The notes under the pieces were generated by a model that did no database searches, was not told the origin of the DNA, and saw nothing but the letters and a program-made list of their open reading frames with translations. The position numbers and the translations under genes were made by a program. A DNA stretch of 14,051 bases from Lachnospiraceae bacterium UBA7093. GTDB lineage: Bacteria > Bacillota > Clostridia > Lachnospirales > Lachnospiraceae. Below are positions 1 to 7,285 of the stretch, piece after piece; positions within the stretch are counted from its first letter, which is position 1, and every line of letters begins with the position of its first letter. The stretch lies in the NCBI GenBank assembly GCA_002492465.1, contig DKYT01000039.1, forward strand, positions 1-14,051, read 5' to 3'.

Positions 1-2
1 AG

Positions 3-95
3 CTACGCAAGCAGCGCAAACGCCGGGGGAAGCTCCGCAGACAGGAAATTGAAATCTATTATTCTTTTGTCGGCAAGGTAGAACTGCCCGACTAA
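3..95 (+). CDS. C-terminal end of a probable site-specific recombinase (partial)
   Basis: The frame is open from the window edge and ends at TAA 93-95, giving 30 residues. It is very basic at first and ends in RRQEIEIYYSFVGKVELPD. An ending of the form 'Q-x-I-x-I-Y-Y-x-x-x-G' after a basic stretch is familiar from the C-terminal (DUF4368-like) tails of large serine recombinases carried by clostridial integrative elements, so that is the best guess. An intrinsic terminator follows directly, which supports this being a genuine gene end. No catalytic region lies in the window, so the assignment rests on the tail only. It converges on the metal ATPase gene, with 73 bases between the two stop codons. 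If the recombinase reading is right, one end of a mobile element probably lies nearby. Confidence 0.45.
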   Translation, partial: LRKQRKRRGKLRRQEIEIYYSFVGKVELPD

Positions 96-96
96 A

Positions 97-143
97 GCCG
101 ACCCGTCCGGCAGTCAGCCGGATAGGGAACGGCAAAATTTTTT
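97..143 (+). terminator. Rho-independent terminator after the recombinase tail
   Basis: Outer arms GCCG (97-100) and CGGC (130-133) enclose a strong inner stem TCCGGC / GCCGGA around a five-base loop. A run AAAATTTTTT (134-143) follows. It begins two bases after the stop codon at 93-95. Confidence 0.75.
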
Positions 144-168
144 ACACTTCTTTTACTTCCTTTGACAC

Positions 169-2769
169 CTAACTCATTTTATTTTTATACAGCACACGGA
201 CGGAATTCAGCACACAGAGCATAGCCACTCCCGAATCCGCAAACACTGCCGCCCACATAGACGCAAACCCAAACAGCCCTAAAATCATGACAAGCACCTT
301 CACAGCCAGGGCGAAGATTACATTCTGCCTGGAAATCCGGCAGCTCATCCTGGCGATCGCGATAGACGCGGGGATGGCGTCCATCCCGGATGTCATATAG
401 ACAACATCCGCCGCCTCGATGGCTGCATCCGCGCCGCTTCCCATAGCCGCGCCCACATCAGCCCCCGCCAGTACCGGAGCATCGTTGATGCCGTCTCCCA
501 CAAACATGACGGCTCCTCTCTCCTGCCGGATTTTCTGGAGATGCGTAAGCTTATCCTGGGGCAAAAGCCTGGCGTGAACCTCCTGGATCCCTGCGGCCTC
601 TGCCACCGCGCCGGCGCTTCCCTCAGCGTCTCCCGTCAGCATCACCGTCACGATCCTCTGGTCTTTCAGTTTTTGGACGGCTTCTCTCGCTCCCGCCTTG
701 ACCGTATCCGCGATCACCAGGCAGCCCTCGTATACGCCGTCTACAGCGATCAGCACCTCCGCGCCGTAAGCCTCCTGCCGGTACGCGTCCAGAGAGACCT
801 GATACTTCTCCATCAGCTTTCTGTTGCCACAGAGAACCTCCCTTTCCAACAGCCTGGCCCTTATGCCGCAGCCAGCGATTTCCGAGAGCTCTGCGGGATT
901 TTCCAGGAGCACCCCTCTCCTCTTTGCCGCTGCCACAATGCTGGCGGCGATGGGATGGGTGGAACTCTGCTCACAGCTTGCGCAGATCTTCAGAAGCTCC
1001 TCCTCTGTCATATTGCCTGCGCTCACCAATTTCTGCAAAACGAAATTTCCCTCTGTGACTGTCCCCGTCTTATCCATGACTACCGCCTTCACGCCGTTCA
1101 GCGCTTCCAGCACCAGGCCTCCCTTAAAGAGAATTCCCCTCTTTGAACCTGCGCCGATTCCCGAGAAAAAGGCCAGAGGCACACTTAACACGAGGGCGCA
1201 GGGGCAGCTCATCACAAGAAAGGATAAAGCCGTATACACCCAGTAGTCCCATCTGCCCGTCACCAGAGAGGGGATCACTGCCACAGCCAGAGCCAAAAGC
1301 ACCACCACCGGCGTATAGATCCTGGCAAACTTCGTGATAAACCGCTCCATCTGGGGTTTGCTGGCCGCCGCATTCTCCACAGAGTTTAAGATTCTTGTCA
1401 CCATGGATTCTGAGAGCGGCTTCTGCACCTTCAGCTTTAGCTGCCCCGAAGTATTGACACAGCCTGAAAGTACCTGATCTCCTGCCGCCGCCCGTACAGG
1501 CACCGGCTCCCCCGTCACCGGGGACGTATCGATGTGGCTCTCGCCTTCGAGCACAACGCCGTCCAGCGGGATTCTGTCCCCCGGCCTTACAAGGAGCACA
1601 TCTCCCACCTTCGCTTCCTCTGCTCCGATCACACGGATATCCTCTCCCTGCACCAGGCTGACCACCTCCGGCCGCAGATCCACAGCCTCCATGATCTGTC
1701 CACGGCTTTTCTTGACAGCCAGCTCCTCAAAAAATTCACCGCCCCGGTAGAAAAGCATCACACCCACGGCCTCCGGGAACTCCTGGATCACAAAAGCGCC
1801 GATGGTGGCAAGGCTCATCAGAAAGTTTTCATCAAAAATCTGCCCTTTTCCCATGTTTTTCAGGGCAGTCAGAACCACCTGCCCACCCAGAACGAGATAG
1901 CCCGCCAGAAATACGGGAAGTACCGCTTTTATATCGAAGCCCGCCTTCTCCAGCGCCACCCCGCCGATCAATAAAAGGGCTCCCGCAAAAATCTGGATAA
2001 GGTTTTTCTTCTGTTCCGCCTTCTCTTCCTTATCCTTTGCCCTGGCTTCTTCCTTATCTTTTTTTACGGTTGTGGCAGCTTCATCCTTCAAGAGAACCTG
2101 CACTTCCGGCTCGATGGACGAACAGATCTCCTGAATTTTCGGAAGCAGGGCCTCCCCCTCTGCCCCGTACACGCGGAGCTGTTTTGTGGAAAATGTCAAA
2201 ACGGCATCCTGTACGCCCGACAGCTGGGCGATTTTTCTCTCCATCTTCGCCGCGCAGTTGGCGCAGCCCAGCCCCTCCAAGAGAAACAGGTGGCAGCTCT
2301 CCCCGTCGCCCGGATGTCTGTGCTCATGCTCCATTTCCACAGCGGAATCCTGGTGATGCTTGTGGCCGTGGCCGCATCCACAGTGTTCTCCGTGGCCGTG
2401 TTCGTGATTATGATCGTGGCCGTGGTTACATCCACATGTCTCTCCATGCTCATGCTTGTGATTATGGCCGCATCCACACGTTTCTTCATGCCCGTAATCA
2501 TGGCTGCACCCGCATGTCTCTCCGTGACCATGTTCATGATCGTGGCTACATCCGCATTCCTCTTCATGCTCATGATCGTGGCCACATCCACACGCCTCTC
2601 CATGTTCATGATCGTGGCTGCATCCACATTCCTCTTCATGCTCATGATTGTGGCCACATCCACACGCTTCTCCATGTTCATGATCGTGGCCGCACCCACA
2701 TTCCTCTCCATGTTTATGATGATGCTCCTTATGACCGTGGCCATGACCGCATTCTTCTAATTTCTTCAT
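169..2769 (-). CDS. Zn/Cd/Pb-exporting P1B-type ATPase with long His/Cys-rich repeat N-terminus
   Basis: An 866-residue heavy-metal P-type ATPase that exports divalent soft metals across the membrane using ATP. Residues 1-160 are a His/Cys-rich tail with nine CGC-containing repeats. A single heavy-metal-associated domain follows, with metal site GLGCANC (166-172), then a charged linker and the membrane core. Visible motifs are TGEP in the actuator, the transmembrane metal site CPC (522-524), the phosphorylated Asp566 in DKTGT, a THP nucleotide-binding motif, and GDGIND (758-763). The last helices carry a conserved Lys (AVKVLV) and FADSGVA; with CPC these are typical of the ZntA/CadA (P1B-2) class rather than copper pumps. 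The start is the ATG at 2769, because GGAGGG (2776-2781) is spaced correctly; an upstream TTG/ATG-like extension to 2793 would place the operator inside the gene. It has its own promoter and an ArsR-type operator. The exact metal cannot be told from sequence. Confidence 0.93.
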   Translation of the reverse strand: MKKLEECGHGHGHKEHHHKHGEECGCGHDHEHGEACGCGHNHEHEEECGCSHDHEHGEACGCGHDHEHEEECGCSHDHEHGHGETCGCSHDYGHEETCGCGHNHKHEHGETCGCNHGHDHNHEHGHGEHCGCGHGHKHHQDSAVEMEHEHRHPGDGESCHLFLLEGLGCANCAAKMERKIAQLSGVQDAVLTFSTKQLRVYGAEGEALLPKIQEICSSIEPEVQVLLKDEAATTVKKDKEEARAKDKEEKAEQKKNLIQIFAGALLLIGGVALEKAGFDIKAVLPVFLAGYLVLGGQVVLTALKNMGKGQIFDENFLMSLATIGAFVIQEFPEAVGVMLFYRGGEFFEELAVKKSRGQIMEAVDLRPEVVSLVQGEDIRVIGAEEAKVGDVLLVRPGDRIPLDGVVLEGESHIDTSPVTGEPVPVRAAAGDQVLSGCVNTSGQLKLKVQKPLSESMVTRILNSVENAAASKPQMERFITKFARIYTPVVVLLALAVAVIPSLVTGRWDYWVYTALSFLVMSCPCALVLSVPLAFFSGIGAGSKRGILFKGGLVLEALNGVKAVVMDKTGTVTEGNFVLQKLVSAGNMTEEELLKICASCEQSSTHPIAASIVAAAKRRGVLLENPAELSEIAGCGIRARLLEREVLCGNRKLMEKYQVSLDAYRQEAYGAEVLIAVDGVYEGCLVIADTVKAGAREAVQKLKDQRIVTVMLTGDAEGSAGAVAEAAGIQEVHARLLPQDKLTHLQKIRQERGAVMFVGDGINDAPVLAGADVGAAMGSGADAAIEAADVVYMTSGMDAIPASIAIARMSCRISRQNVIFALAVKVLVMILGLFGFASMWAAVFADSGVAMLCVLNSVRVLYKNKMS
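2350..2700 (-). repeat. Coding tandem repeat: nine CGC-[GSN]-H-x-H metal-binding units
   Basis: Residues 24-139 of the metal ATPase consist of nine degenerate units, each opening with Cys-Gly-Cys and continuing with alternating His and acidic residues (for example CGCGHDHEHGEA). Most units are 12 residues (36 bases); some are 14 or 18. Units ending EHGEA and HEEE alternate, giving a 72-base higher-order period. By count, the first 160 residues hold about 44 His and 20 Cys. The DNA repeats are clear at nucleotide level, which suggests recent slippage or unequal crossover. Confidence 0.9.
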
Positions 2770-2787
2770 GACAAACCCTCCAAGTTC

Positions 2788-2815
2788 AAACATATGAATA
2801 ACTGTTCATATGTTT
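2788..2815. promoter_or_regulatory. ArsR/SmtB-type operator, perfect 11-bp inverted repeat
   Basis: Arms AAACATATGAA (2788-2798) and TTCATATGTTT (2805-2815) are perfect inverted copies around the six-base spacer TAACTG. On the gene's strand the core reads ATATGAACAGTTATTCATAT. This matches the known recognition pattern of metal-sensing ArsR/SmtB repressors (TGAAC/ATTCA half-sites). It lies directly downstream of the -10 box and covers the expected transcription start, so a bound repressor would block the promoter. No ArsR-family gene is in this window. Confidence 0.75.
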
Positions 2816-2844
2816 ATTTAAACACACCTGCCCCTGTTTGTCAA
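2816..2844 (-). promoter_or_regulatory. Sigma-A promoter of the metal ATPase
   Basis: Reading the minus strand, -35 TTGACA (2839-2844, perfect consensus), a 17-base spacer, and -10 TTAAAT (2816-2821, four of six matches). The ArsR-type operator follows immediately. The -35 box lies 22 bases past the stop of the upstream permease gene. Confidence 0.75.
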
Positions 2845-2865
2845 TTTATTCTTTTACTTTTCCAG

Positions 2866-4077
2866 TCAATACCTCCGGCCCCAAAGCAGTAATCCTGTGA
2901 TTTCCACCCCCAGCAGAAGCATCAGCGGAACCAAACTCTCCGGCGCCGTTCCCACTGCCCCTGCCAGCAACAGCATCACTGTCGGTACCGCATATTTCCG
3001 GGGATGGTGCCATAAATCGCTCTCAATCCTCCAGCTCCGGATAGGAAAAAACCATTCCAGAAGGACGGAAAAGACGGCGCTTTGCATGGCGAAAAAACAA
3101 GCGGCACCAAGCATCCAACGTGTAACGCCCCCTGCCTGCACCTGCCAGCTGCACAGAAACATCAAATCGGCGGCCAAGGTGCACAGGAAAAGAAAAAAGC
3201 CATAAGGCACGCAAAAGCATTTCATCTGACCAGGCAGAAAATGCACCGCCTGCTCTAGCCCATGATCGCAGGAAAGCATAATGCAGACAGGTGTATTCAT
3301 AGAAAGGATCGCGAAACCGACAGGTATGGCAGAAGTGCCCTCCATCTGCCGGAAAAGATAAGGCAGCACGCAGGCGGCACACCACAGAACCACACTGTTC
3401 ATCAAATAATTTTTATGGCTTTCCAAATACCGGAAAAAGTAAATCCCTACAGAATACTGTCTGCGTCCTTTCGCAATCGATACCTTATTCTTTTCCTGAA
3501 GATAGAAAGAATATGCGTCGGCCCTGCGCAAAACGAGAACTGCCAAAACAGCGCTCACAACGATCACCGGAATAAACCACGGTCTCTCCCATCCAAAAAA
3601 GAGGACGGCCAGTACAGCGGCCATCCAGATCATTCCTCCATACCTATTCCTTTTCATAGAAAAAATGGCGGCGGCCATAAGGATCCCGTTTCCCCCGCAG
3701 AGCACAGCACCCAGGATTTCCGTCCCCCTCCATGGCGACACAGCCAACAAAACCGCCAAAAGAGCCGCCGTCTTTGTCAGCATGACATAGCTGCCCAGCG
3801 CTGCCACATAAGCGGCAACAAATTCGCGCTCTTCCAGGGGGAGCATCATGATATTTTGCATCTGGGCGCGATTGTCCTTTGAGGTAAGAGCCTGCCACAT
3901 CACCCCGGCGCTAAAGGCAGTGACCATCAGATAGAAAACAGACGGTGCCACCGGAATCTGAACGCCCGCCCCGTGCAATCCTAAAAATACAACGAAATAA
4001 ATCACAACTGCCCGCGCCACTCTCTCATACTTCGCGCCAAACAGTTTTTTTGCAAAGGCATTAAAGAATACTTTCAT
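2866..4077 (-). CDS. ABC transporter permease, multi-pass membrane protein
   Basis: A 403-residue very hydrophobic protein with roughly ten membrane segments in two halves, and a cytoplasmic region around residues 185-215 (HRADAYSFYLQEKN-like, basic). I recognise no specific subfamily motif. The call rests on the membrane pattern and on position: it overlaps the 3' end of an ABC ATPase gene by 17 bases. The start at 4077 is supported by GGGAGG about eight bases upstream, inside the ATPase gene, so the two are likely co-translated. The substrate is unknown. Drug, peptide or lipid export is possible, given control by a LytTR system and the lack of a substrate-binding protein. It is the last gene of its operon and has no obvious terminator before the metal ATPase promoter. 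Confidence 0.7.
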   Translation of the reverse strand: MKVFFNAFAKKLFGAKYERVARAVVIYFVVFLGLHGAGVQIPVAPSVFYLMVTAFSAGVMWQALTSKDNRAQMQNIMMLPLEEREFVAAYVAALGSYVMLTKTAALLAVLLAVSPWRGTEILGAVLCGGNGILMAAAIFSMKRNRYGGMIWMAAVLAVLFFGWERPWFIPVIVVSAVLAVLVLRRADAYSFYLQEKNKVSIAKGRRQYSVGIYFFRYLESHKNYLMNSVVLWCAACVLPYLFRQMEGTSAIPVGFAILSMNTPVCIMLSCDHGLEQAVHFLPGQMKCFCVPYGFFLFLCTLAADLMFLCSWQVQAGGVTRWMLGAACFFAMQSAVFSVLLEWFFPIRSWRIESDLWHHPRKYAVPTVMLLLAGAVGTAPESLVPLMLLLGVEITGLLLWGRRY

Positions 4078-4768
4078 CGTGCAAAGCCTCCCGGATATCT
4101 GCCGCGTTCATCTGGCTGCCTGCAAAGGTTTGGCAGATCTTCCCATCCTCCAAGATGAATACACGATCCGCAGTCAACGTTATACTCTCCAAAATATGGG
4201 AAGAAAACAAAACCGTGCCGTATTTTTTATACTCCAAAATTTGCTTATACAGGTATTCCGTACTTTCAAAATCCAATCCGTTTACTGGCTCATCCAGCAA
4301 AAGCAGTTCCGGCTTCAGCGCAAAGGCAGTGATCAGAAAAACCTTCTTTCGGCTGCCTGTGGAAAGATCCTTCAGCAAAACGTCTCCATACCCCTCAAAG
4401 TGGAATCCCTGGATCAGGGCGGAAACATCGGGTATTTTCTTCTGATAAACTGAAAAAACATAAGAAAGATATTCCCAGAATGTAAAATACGGAAAGGAGC
4501 TGTCCTCGGCAAACACTGTGTAGCGGCAAAGCTTAAACTGCCGCTCCCTGCAGGTTACAGGGCGTCCCCGGAAGAACATCCCCTCGGACCGGAACCTGGG
4601 ATGAAGACCGGACAATACATTCAGCAGGGTGGTTTTCCCTGCGCCATTCAGCCCGACCAGGCCCGCAGCCTCATGCTCCCCCAGCTCGAGAGAAAAGGAT
4701 GACAGCACCCTTTTCTCACTGCTGTACCACGCGCTCAGATTTTTAATTGACAGTAAAGGCGTTCCCAT
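4061..4768 (-). CDS. ABC transporter ATP-binding protein
   Basis: A 235-residue single nucleotide-binding domain that powers the neighbouring permease. Visible motifs are Walker A GLNGAGKTT (39-47), the Q-loop region FAED (86-89) where the usual Gln is Glu, an altered signature LSTGSRKK (135-142) instead of LSGGQ, Walker B LLLLDEP with the D-loop NGLD (155-166), and the H-loop SSH (189-191). The LSxGxRKK signature and Glu in the Q-loop are seen in ABC-2-type exporters with one ATPase and separate membrane subunits. The start ATG (4766-4768) follows the upstream stop codon by one base and is served by AGGGGG inside that gene, so expression is tightly coupled. No lipoprotein or binding protein is present, which fits export rather than import. 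Confidence 0.93.
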   Translation of the reverse strand: MGTPLLSIKNLSAWYSSEKRVLSSFSLELGEHEAAGLVGLNGAGKTTLLNVLSGLHPRFRSEGMFFRGRPVTCRERQFKLCRYTVFAEDSSFPYFTFWEYLSYVFSVYQKKIPDVSALIQGFHFEGYGDVLLKDLSTGSRKKVFLITAFALKPELLLLDEPVNGLDFESTEYLYKQILEYKKYGTVLFSSHILESITLTADRVFILEDGKICQTFAGSQMNAADIREALHDESIL

Positions 4769-4769
4769 T

Positions 4770-4946
4770 CTACTTTCCCCCTCTGCTGCCCTTCTCCTTC
4801 TTCCATACAGAAAAAGCCGACCCTAAAAATACTCCGCATAAAACAAGATAAAGCACAGTCATCTCAAATCTTCCCGAAATGCCGCACAAAACCGCAGCCA
4901 CTCCCCAAATCAAACCTAACAATCCACGAATATATACATGACGCAT
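4770..4946 (-). CDS. Small membrane protein, first gene of the ABC operon
   Basis: A 58-residue protein starting MRHVYIRGLL with two predicted membrane segments (about residues 8-25 and 29-48) and a basic, Gly-rich tail (EKGSRGGK). A longer start at 4973 is possible, but GGGAGGG (4954-4960), seven bases before the ATG at 4946, falls inside that extension and marks 4946 as the real start. The stop codon is one base from the ABC ATPase start. I recognise no family. Its position suggests an accessory or assembly subunit of the transporter; this is inference from location only. Confidence 0.65.
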   Translation of the reverse strand: MRHVYIRGLLGLIWGVAAVLCGISGRFEMTVLYLVLCGVFLGSAFSVWKKEKGSRGGK

Positions 4947-4996
4947 AAGCTTTCCCTCCCTGTTCATTGTCATTGCTGTTTTTCTGTTCTGTCTGT

Positions 4997-5002
4997 ATCA
5001 TA
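4997..5002 (-). promoter_or_regulatory. Possible -10 box of the ABC operon
   Basis: Minus-strand TATGAT (five of six matches to TATAAT) lies just downstream of the 5007-5025 hairpin and 51 bases before the small membrane protein start. No good -35 hexamer lies at the right distance. That would be normal for a promoter needing an activator such as the LytTR regulator encoded upstream, but I could not identify LytTR direct repeats with confidence. Confidence 0.3.
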
Positions 5003-5006
5003 GCTG

Positions 5007-5025
5007 AAAAACCGCATCTGTGCGG
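5007..5025 (-). terminator. Small hairpin with T-run between kinase and ABC operon
   Basis: On the minus strand, stem CCGCA / TGCGG around the loop CAGA is followed by TTTTT (5007-5011). It is a second, weaker terminator about 35 bases after the first, and could also act as an attenuator for read-through from the kinase gene. Confidence 0.5.
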
Positions 5026-5055
5026 GATTGTCCGTAAACAGCCGCTTTTTGGCCG

Positions 5056-5090
5056 CGAAAAAGCCGCAAAGCTCCTGTTCTTTGCGGCTT
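5056..5090 (-). terminator. Strong terminator after the histidine kinase
   Basis: A perfect 11-bp stem AAGCCGCAAAG (5061-5071) / CTTTGCGGCTT (5080-5090) with an eight-base loop is followed on the minus strand by a T-run. It starts 13 bases after the kinase stop codon and separates the regulatory genes from the ABC operon. Confidence 0.8.
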
Positions 5091-5102
5091 AAAGCCTGTT
5101 TT

Positions 5103-6401
5103 CTATTTGACCGGCACTCCCTGGTAAGACAAGGTTGCCACAGCCCGGAACCGATTGCCCGTGTAAGAGGTCTGCACCGTGCCGTCATATTTTTCCGCGG
5201 CCGTCCGGGCACTCCTTAGTCCCCATCCATGCAGGCCGTTTTCTTCCTTTATCGTTTTCAGAGCTCCGCCCTCCTCTACCGGCGCCCTGGCAAAACTATT
5301 TTCCACTTTTATGACCAGCATCTGGTTGATGCGGCGGATTGTGAGACAGACAAACCTTTCTTCCGGCGCCGGTATCTGTTTCGCGGCCTCCAGGGCATTG
5401 TCCAACAGATTACCTACTATGGCGCACAGATCCGCGCTTTTTACATTTGTATGGCGTGGAAATTCCACCTGGATCCGGTACTTTGTCCCGTTTTCTTTCG
5501 CTTCCGCTGCCTTCCGGTTGATCAGATAGTCCACCGCTTCCTCTCCCGTCCACACAGCATCCGCCATCTCCCGCACCGGCAGCTGCAGTTCATCCAGATA
5601 TCTCACCGCCTCATCCGCTTTTCCGTGGGAAAGCAGCTGGCGCAATACCCCGATATGATTGTGCAGGTCGTGGAACAATTTCGCGTTCCTCTCGTACACC
5701 TTGCACAGAGCCGTATAATCCCGCTCTAAAAGCTTCGCCTGCTCCGCCTTTACCTTTGCCAGCTCCTTTTCCACCTCGTACTGCCGGTTCATATTGAACA
5801 CAAGAACAGCCATCATTAAGACCACGGCCAAAACCGTCCACATATCCAGTGTGTCATCTGCAATCGCAAGAACCCTCTGTTCCGATAAAGTGATCACCCC
5901 AAGAAATCCTCCGATAACGATCAAAGAAGCAAAACGAAAGGCCTCCCTGCCCGTCCTGCGGCCGTGTTTCAGAAGGTACCCCGCCAAGAAGAGCAGCAGC
6001 AAATGGAGAAGCCAAAGGGCCATCTGCCCCCTGCCCGTCCCACAATCAAAAAACGCAGGAGAAGAAAGCAGCACGCCCAGCCATGCGGACACAAGAAACT
6101 GCCAGAAGGAAACTGCGATCTCATAGAATACGGCGATAAACAGACTCATCCTGATAGCTGCTCCCTGAAAATACCAGGCACAGGCTGCCAGCAAAGCAGT
6201 TTCTGACAGAATACGGTAAACATCCGGCACCTCCGCCGCAAAAAGCAAAAGAGAGAGAACAGCGGAACCGGCCGCGGCCACCGCCACACTCTTTTTTCCC
6301 GGTCTTTCCGCATTAAGAAGGCGGGAAATCAAAACTATCCCGACAGCGGAGCGCACACTGCCGGCGGCCGCCATGGAACACAGCACCCCTCCACCCATCA
6401 T
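5103..6401 (-). CDS. GHKL-type sensor histidine kinase (AgrC/HPK10-like)
   Basis: A 432-residue membrane sensor kinase. Residues 1-205 form about six membrane helices with short loops and no large outside domain, so the signal is probably small or membrane-borne. A coiled-coil-like stretch (208-235) leads to the phospho-acceptor motif FHDLHNHI, with probable His244. The ATPase domain shows the N-box GNLLDNALEA (330-339) and G-box GWGLRS (392-397). This layout is typical of kinases paired with LytTR regulators. The start ATG overlaps the regulator's stop codon (ATGA), so translation is coupled. A strong terminator follows. No agrB/agrD-like signal genes are present; the ABC genes downstream are the likely target or functional partner. 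Confidence 0.9.
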   Translation of the reverse strand: MMGGGVLCSMAAAGSVRSAVGIVLISRLLNAERPGKKSVAVAAAGSAVLSLLLFAAEVPDVYRILSETALLAACAWYFQGAAIRMSLFIAVFYEIAVSFWQFLVSAWLGVLLSSPAFFDCGTGRGQMALWLLHLLLLFLAGYLLKHGRRTGREAFRFASLIVIGGFLGVITLSEQRVLAIADDTLDMWTVLAVVLMMAVLVFNMNRQYEVEKELAKVKAEQAKLLERDYTALCKVYERNAKLFHDLHNHIGVLRQLLSHGKADEAVRYLDELQLPVREMADAVWTGEEAVDYLINRKAAEAKENGTKYRIQVEFPRHTNVKSADLCAIVGNLLDNALEAAKQIPAPEERFVCLTIRRINQMLVIKVENSFARAPVEEGGALKTIKEENGLHGWGLRSARTAAEKYDGTVQTSYTGNRFRAVATLSYQGVPVK

Positions 6402-7117
6402 ATATGAGCCCCCCAGTAATCATTGATCTGCGCCTTTACCTCCTGCAAATGGGCGCGGCTGACCGGAAGGGACGCCCCATTCTTCAGGACAGCACTTCCG
6501 TCTTTTATTTGCATAATATGGATCATATTTACAATGCATCCCCTGTCAATATAAATAAATTCTTCCGCGTTTAATTCTCCGTAAACCTGCTGCAGGCTTT
6601 TCCGCACCTTAGAGACCCCTCCCACAGAGCAGATACTCGCGTTTTTCCCATCCCTCTCGATATAATAAATATCCTTATAGGGAATCTTTTCAAAACGGCT
6701 GTTCGTCTGAATCGTATACGCTTTTCCATCCTCCAGCTCAATCAGCTTCACCGCGTCCCTGATAGCGGCGGATAGTCGCCTGTCGATATCATCCTTCGGG
6801 ACATAGCGGAACACAGACAATTCAAAAGCGTCGATTGCATACTCCATATGTAAAGTAATAAAGATAATTTTCACATTCGGCAGACAGGGTTTTATTTTTT
6901 CCGCAAGTTCCATTCCTGTATTTCCCGGCATCTCGATATCCAGCAAAATCAGGTCGAAAAAGAATCCATCCTCTGCAATATCATAGAGAAGATTGTCACT
7001 GTCCGTATAAGGAAAAATCCTGCCTGGGCTGCCATTTTTCCTCAGACAGCTCTCCGCTATCTCTTTATGGGCTGCAACCGCCTGGCTGTCATCGTCACAA
7101 ATCGCTATGCGCAACAT
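6398..7117 (-). CDS. LytTR-family response regulator
   Basis: A 239-residue cytoplasmic regulator. The receiver domain (about 1-120) has the acidic pocket CDDD (7-10), the phospho-acceptor Asp60 in LLDIEMPG, a Thr switch residue in FITLH, and Lys in YVPK. The C-terminal half (about 135-235) is a LytTR DNA-binding domain, recognisable from KIPYKDIYYIERDGK, EEFIYIDRGCIVNM and GASLPVSRAHLQEVK. It is phosphorylated by the kinase encoded immediately after it, with a four-base overlap. The start ATG is preceded by GAGGTG at short spacing. Its promoter is at 7174-7203. LytTR regulators commonly activate adjacent transporter or peptide operons, so the ABC genes are the likely target. Confidence 0.93.
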   Translation of the reverse strand: MLRIAICDDDSQAVAAHKEIAESCLRKNGSPGRIFPYTDSDNLLYDIAEDGFFFDLILLDIEMPGNTGMELAEKIKPCLPNVKIIFITLHMEYAIDAFELSVFRYVPKDDIDRRLSAAIRDAVKLIELEDGKAYTIQTNSRFEKIPYKDIYYIERDGKNASICSVGGVSKVRKSLQQVYGELNAEEFIYIDRGCIVNMIHIMQIKDGSAVLKNGASLPVSRAHLQEVKAQINDYWGAHI

Positions 7118-7173
7118 ACTGTCACCTCGCTTATCATTTCTACATTTTGGAACGCTCTGCCTGAACAGTTACT

Positions 7174-7203
7174 ATTATACTACGTTTTTTATAGAGTCCA
7201 CAA
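7174..7203 (-). promoter_or_regulatory. Promoter of the two-component operon
   Basis: Minus-strand -10 TATAAT (7174-7179, perfect), an 18-base spacer, and a weak -35 TTGTGG (7198-7203). It lies 57 bases upstream of the regulator start codon. No other good promoter is visible between 7118 and 7260. Confidence 0.55.
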
Positions 7204-7285
7204 TGCGCAGATTTTGAAAAAATGTTTTAATAAATATTTTGGCATATTAAAAATTTGATATTAGTGTAATCATAGAAAAGATGCT

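Noticed and set aside
2350..2700. 36-base periodic repeat that could look like a CRISPR array
   Set aside because: There are no unique spacers. The repeats are contiguous, in frame, and encode the metal-binding tail of the ATPase.
2037..2771. Long plus-strand open frames opposite the His/Cys-rich repeats
   Set aside because: They arise because the repeated minus-strand codons leave the other frames without stops. They have low-complexity His/Arg-rich or Met/Ser-rich products and no ribosome sites.
4864..5001. 45-residue frame with a Gly-Gly and two Cys that could be a signal peptide or bacteriocin precursor
   Set aside because: It lacks a ribosome site, lies mostly out of frame over the small membrane protein, has no typical leader pattern before the Gly-Gly, and its start overlaps the putative -10 box.
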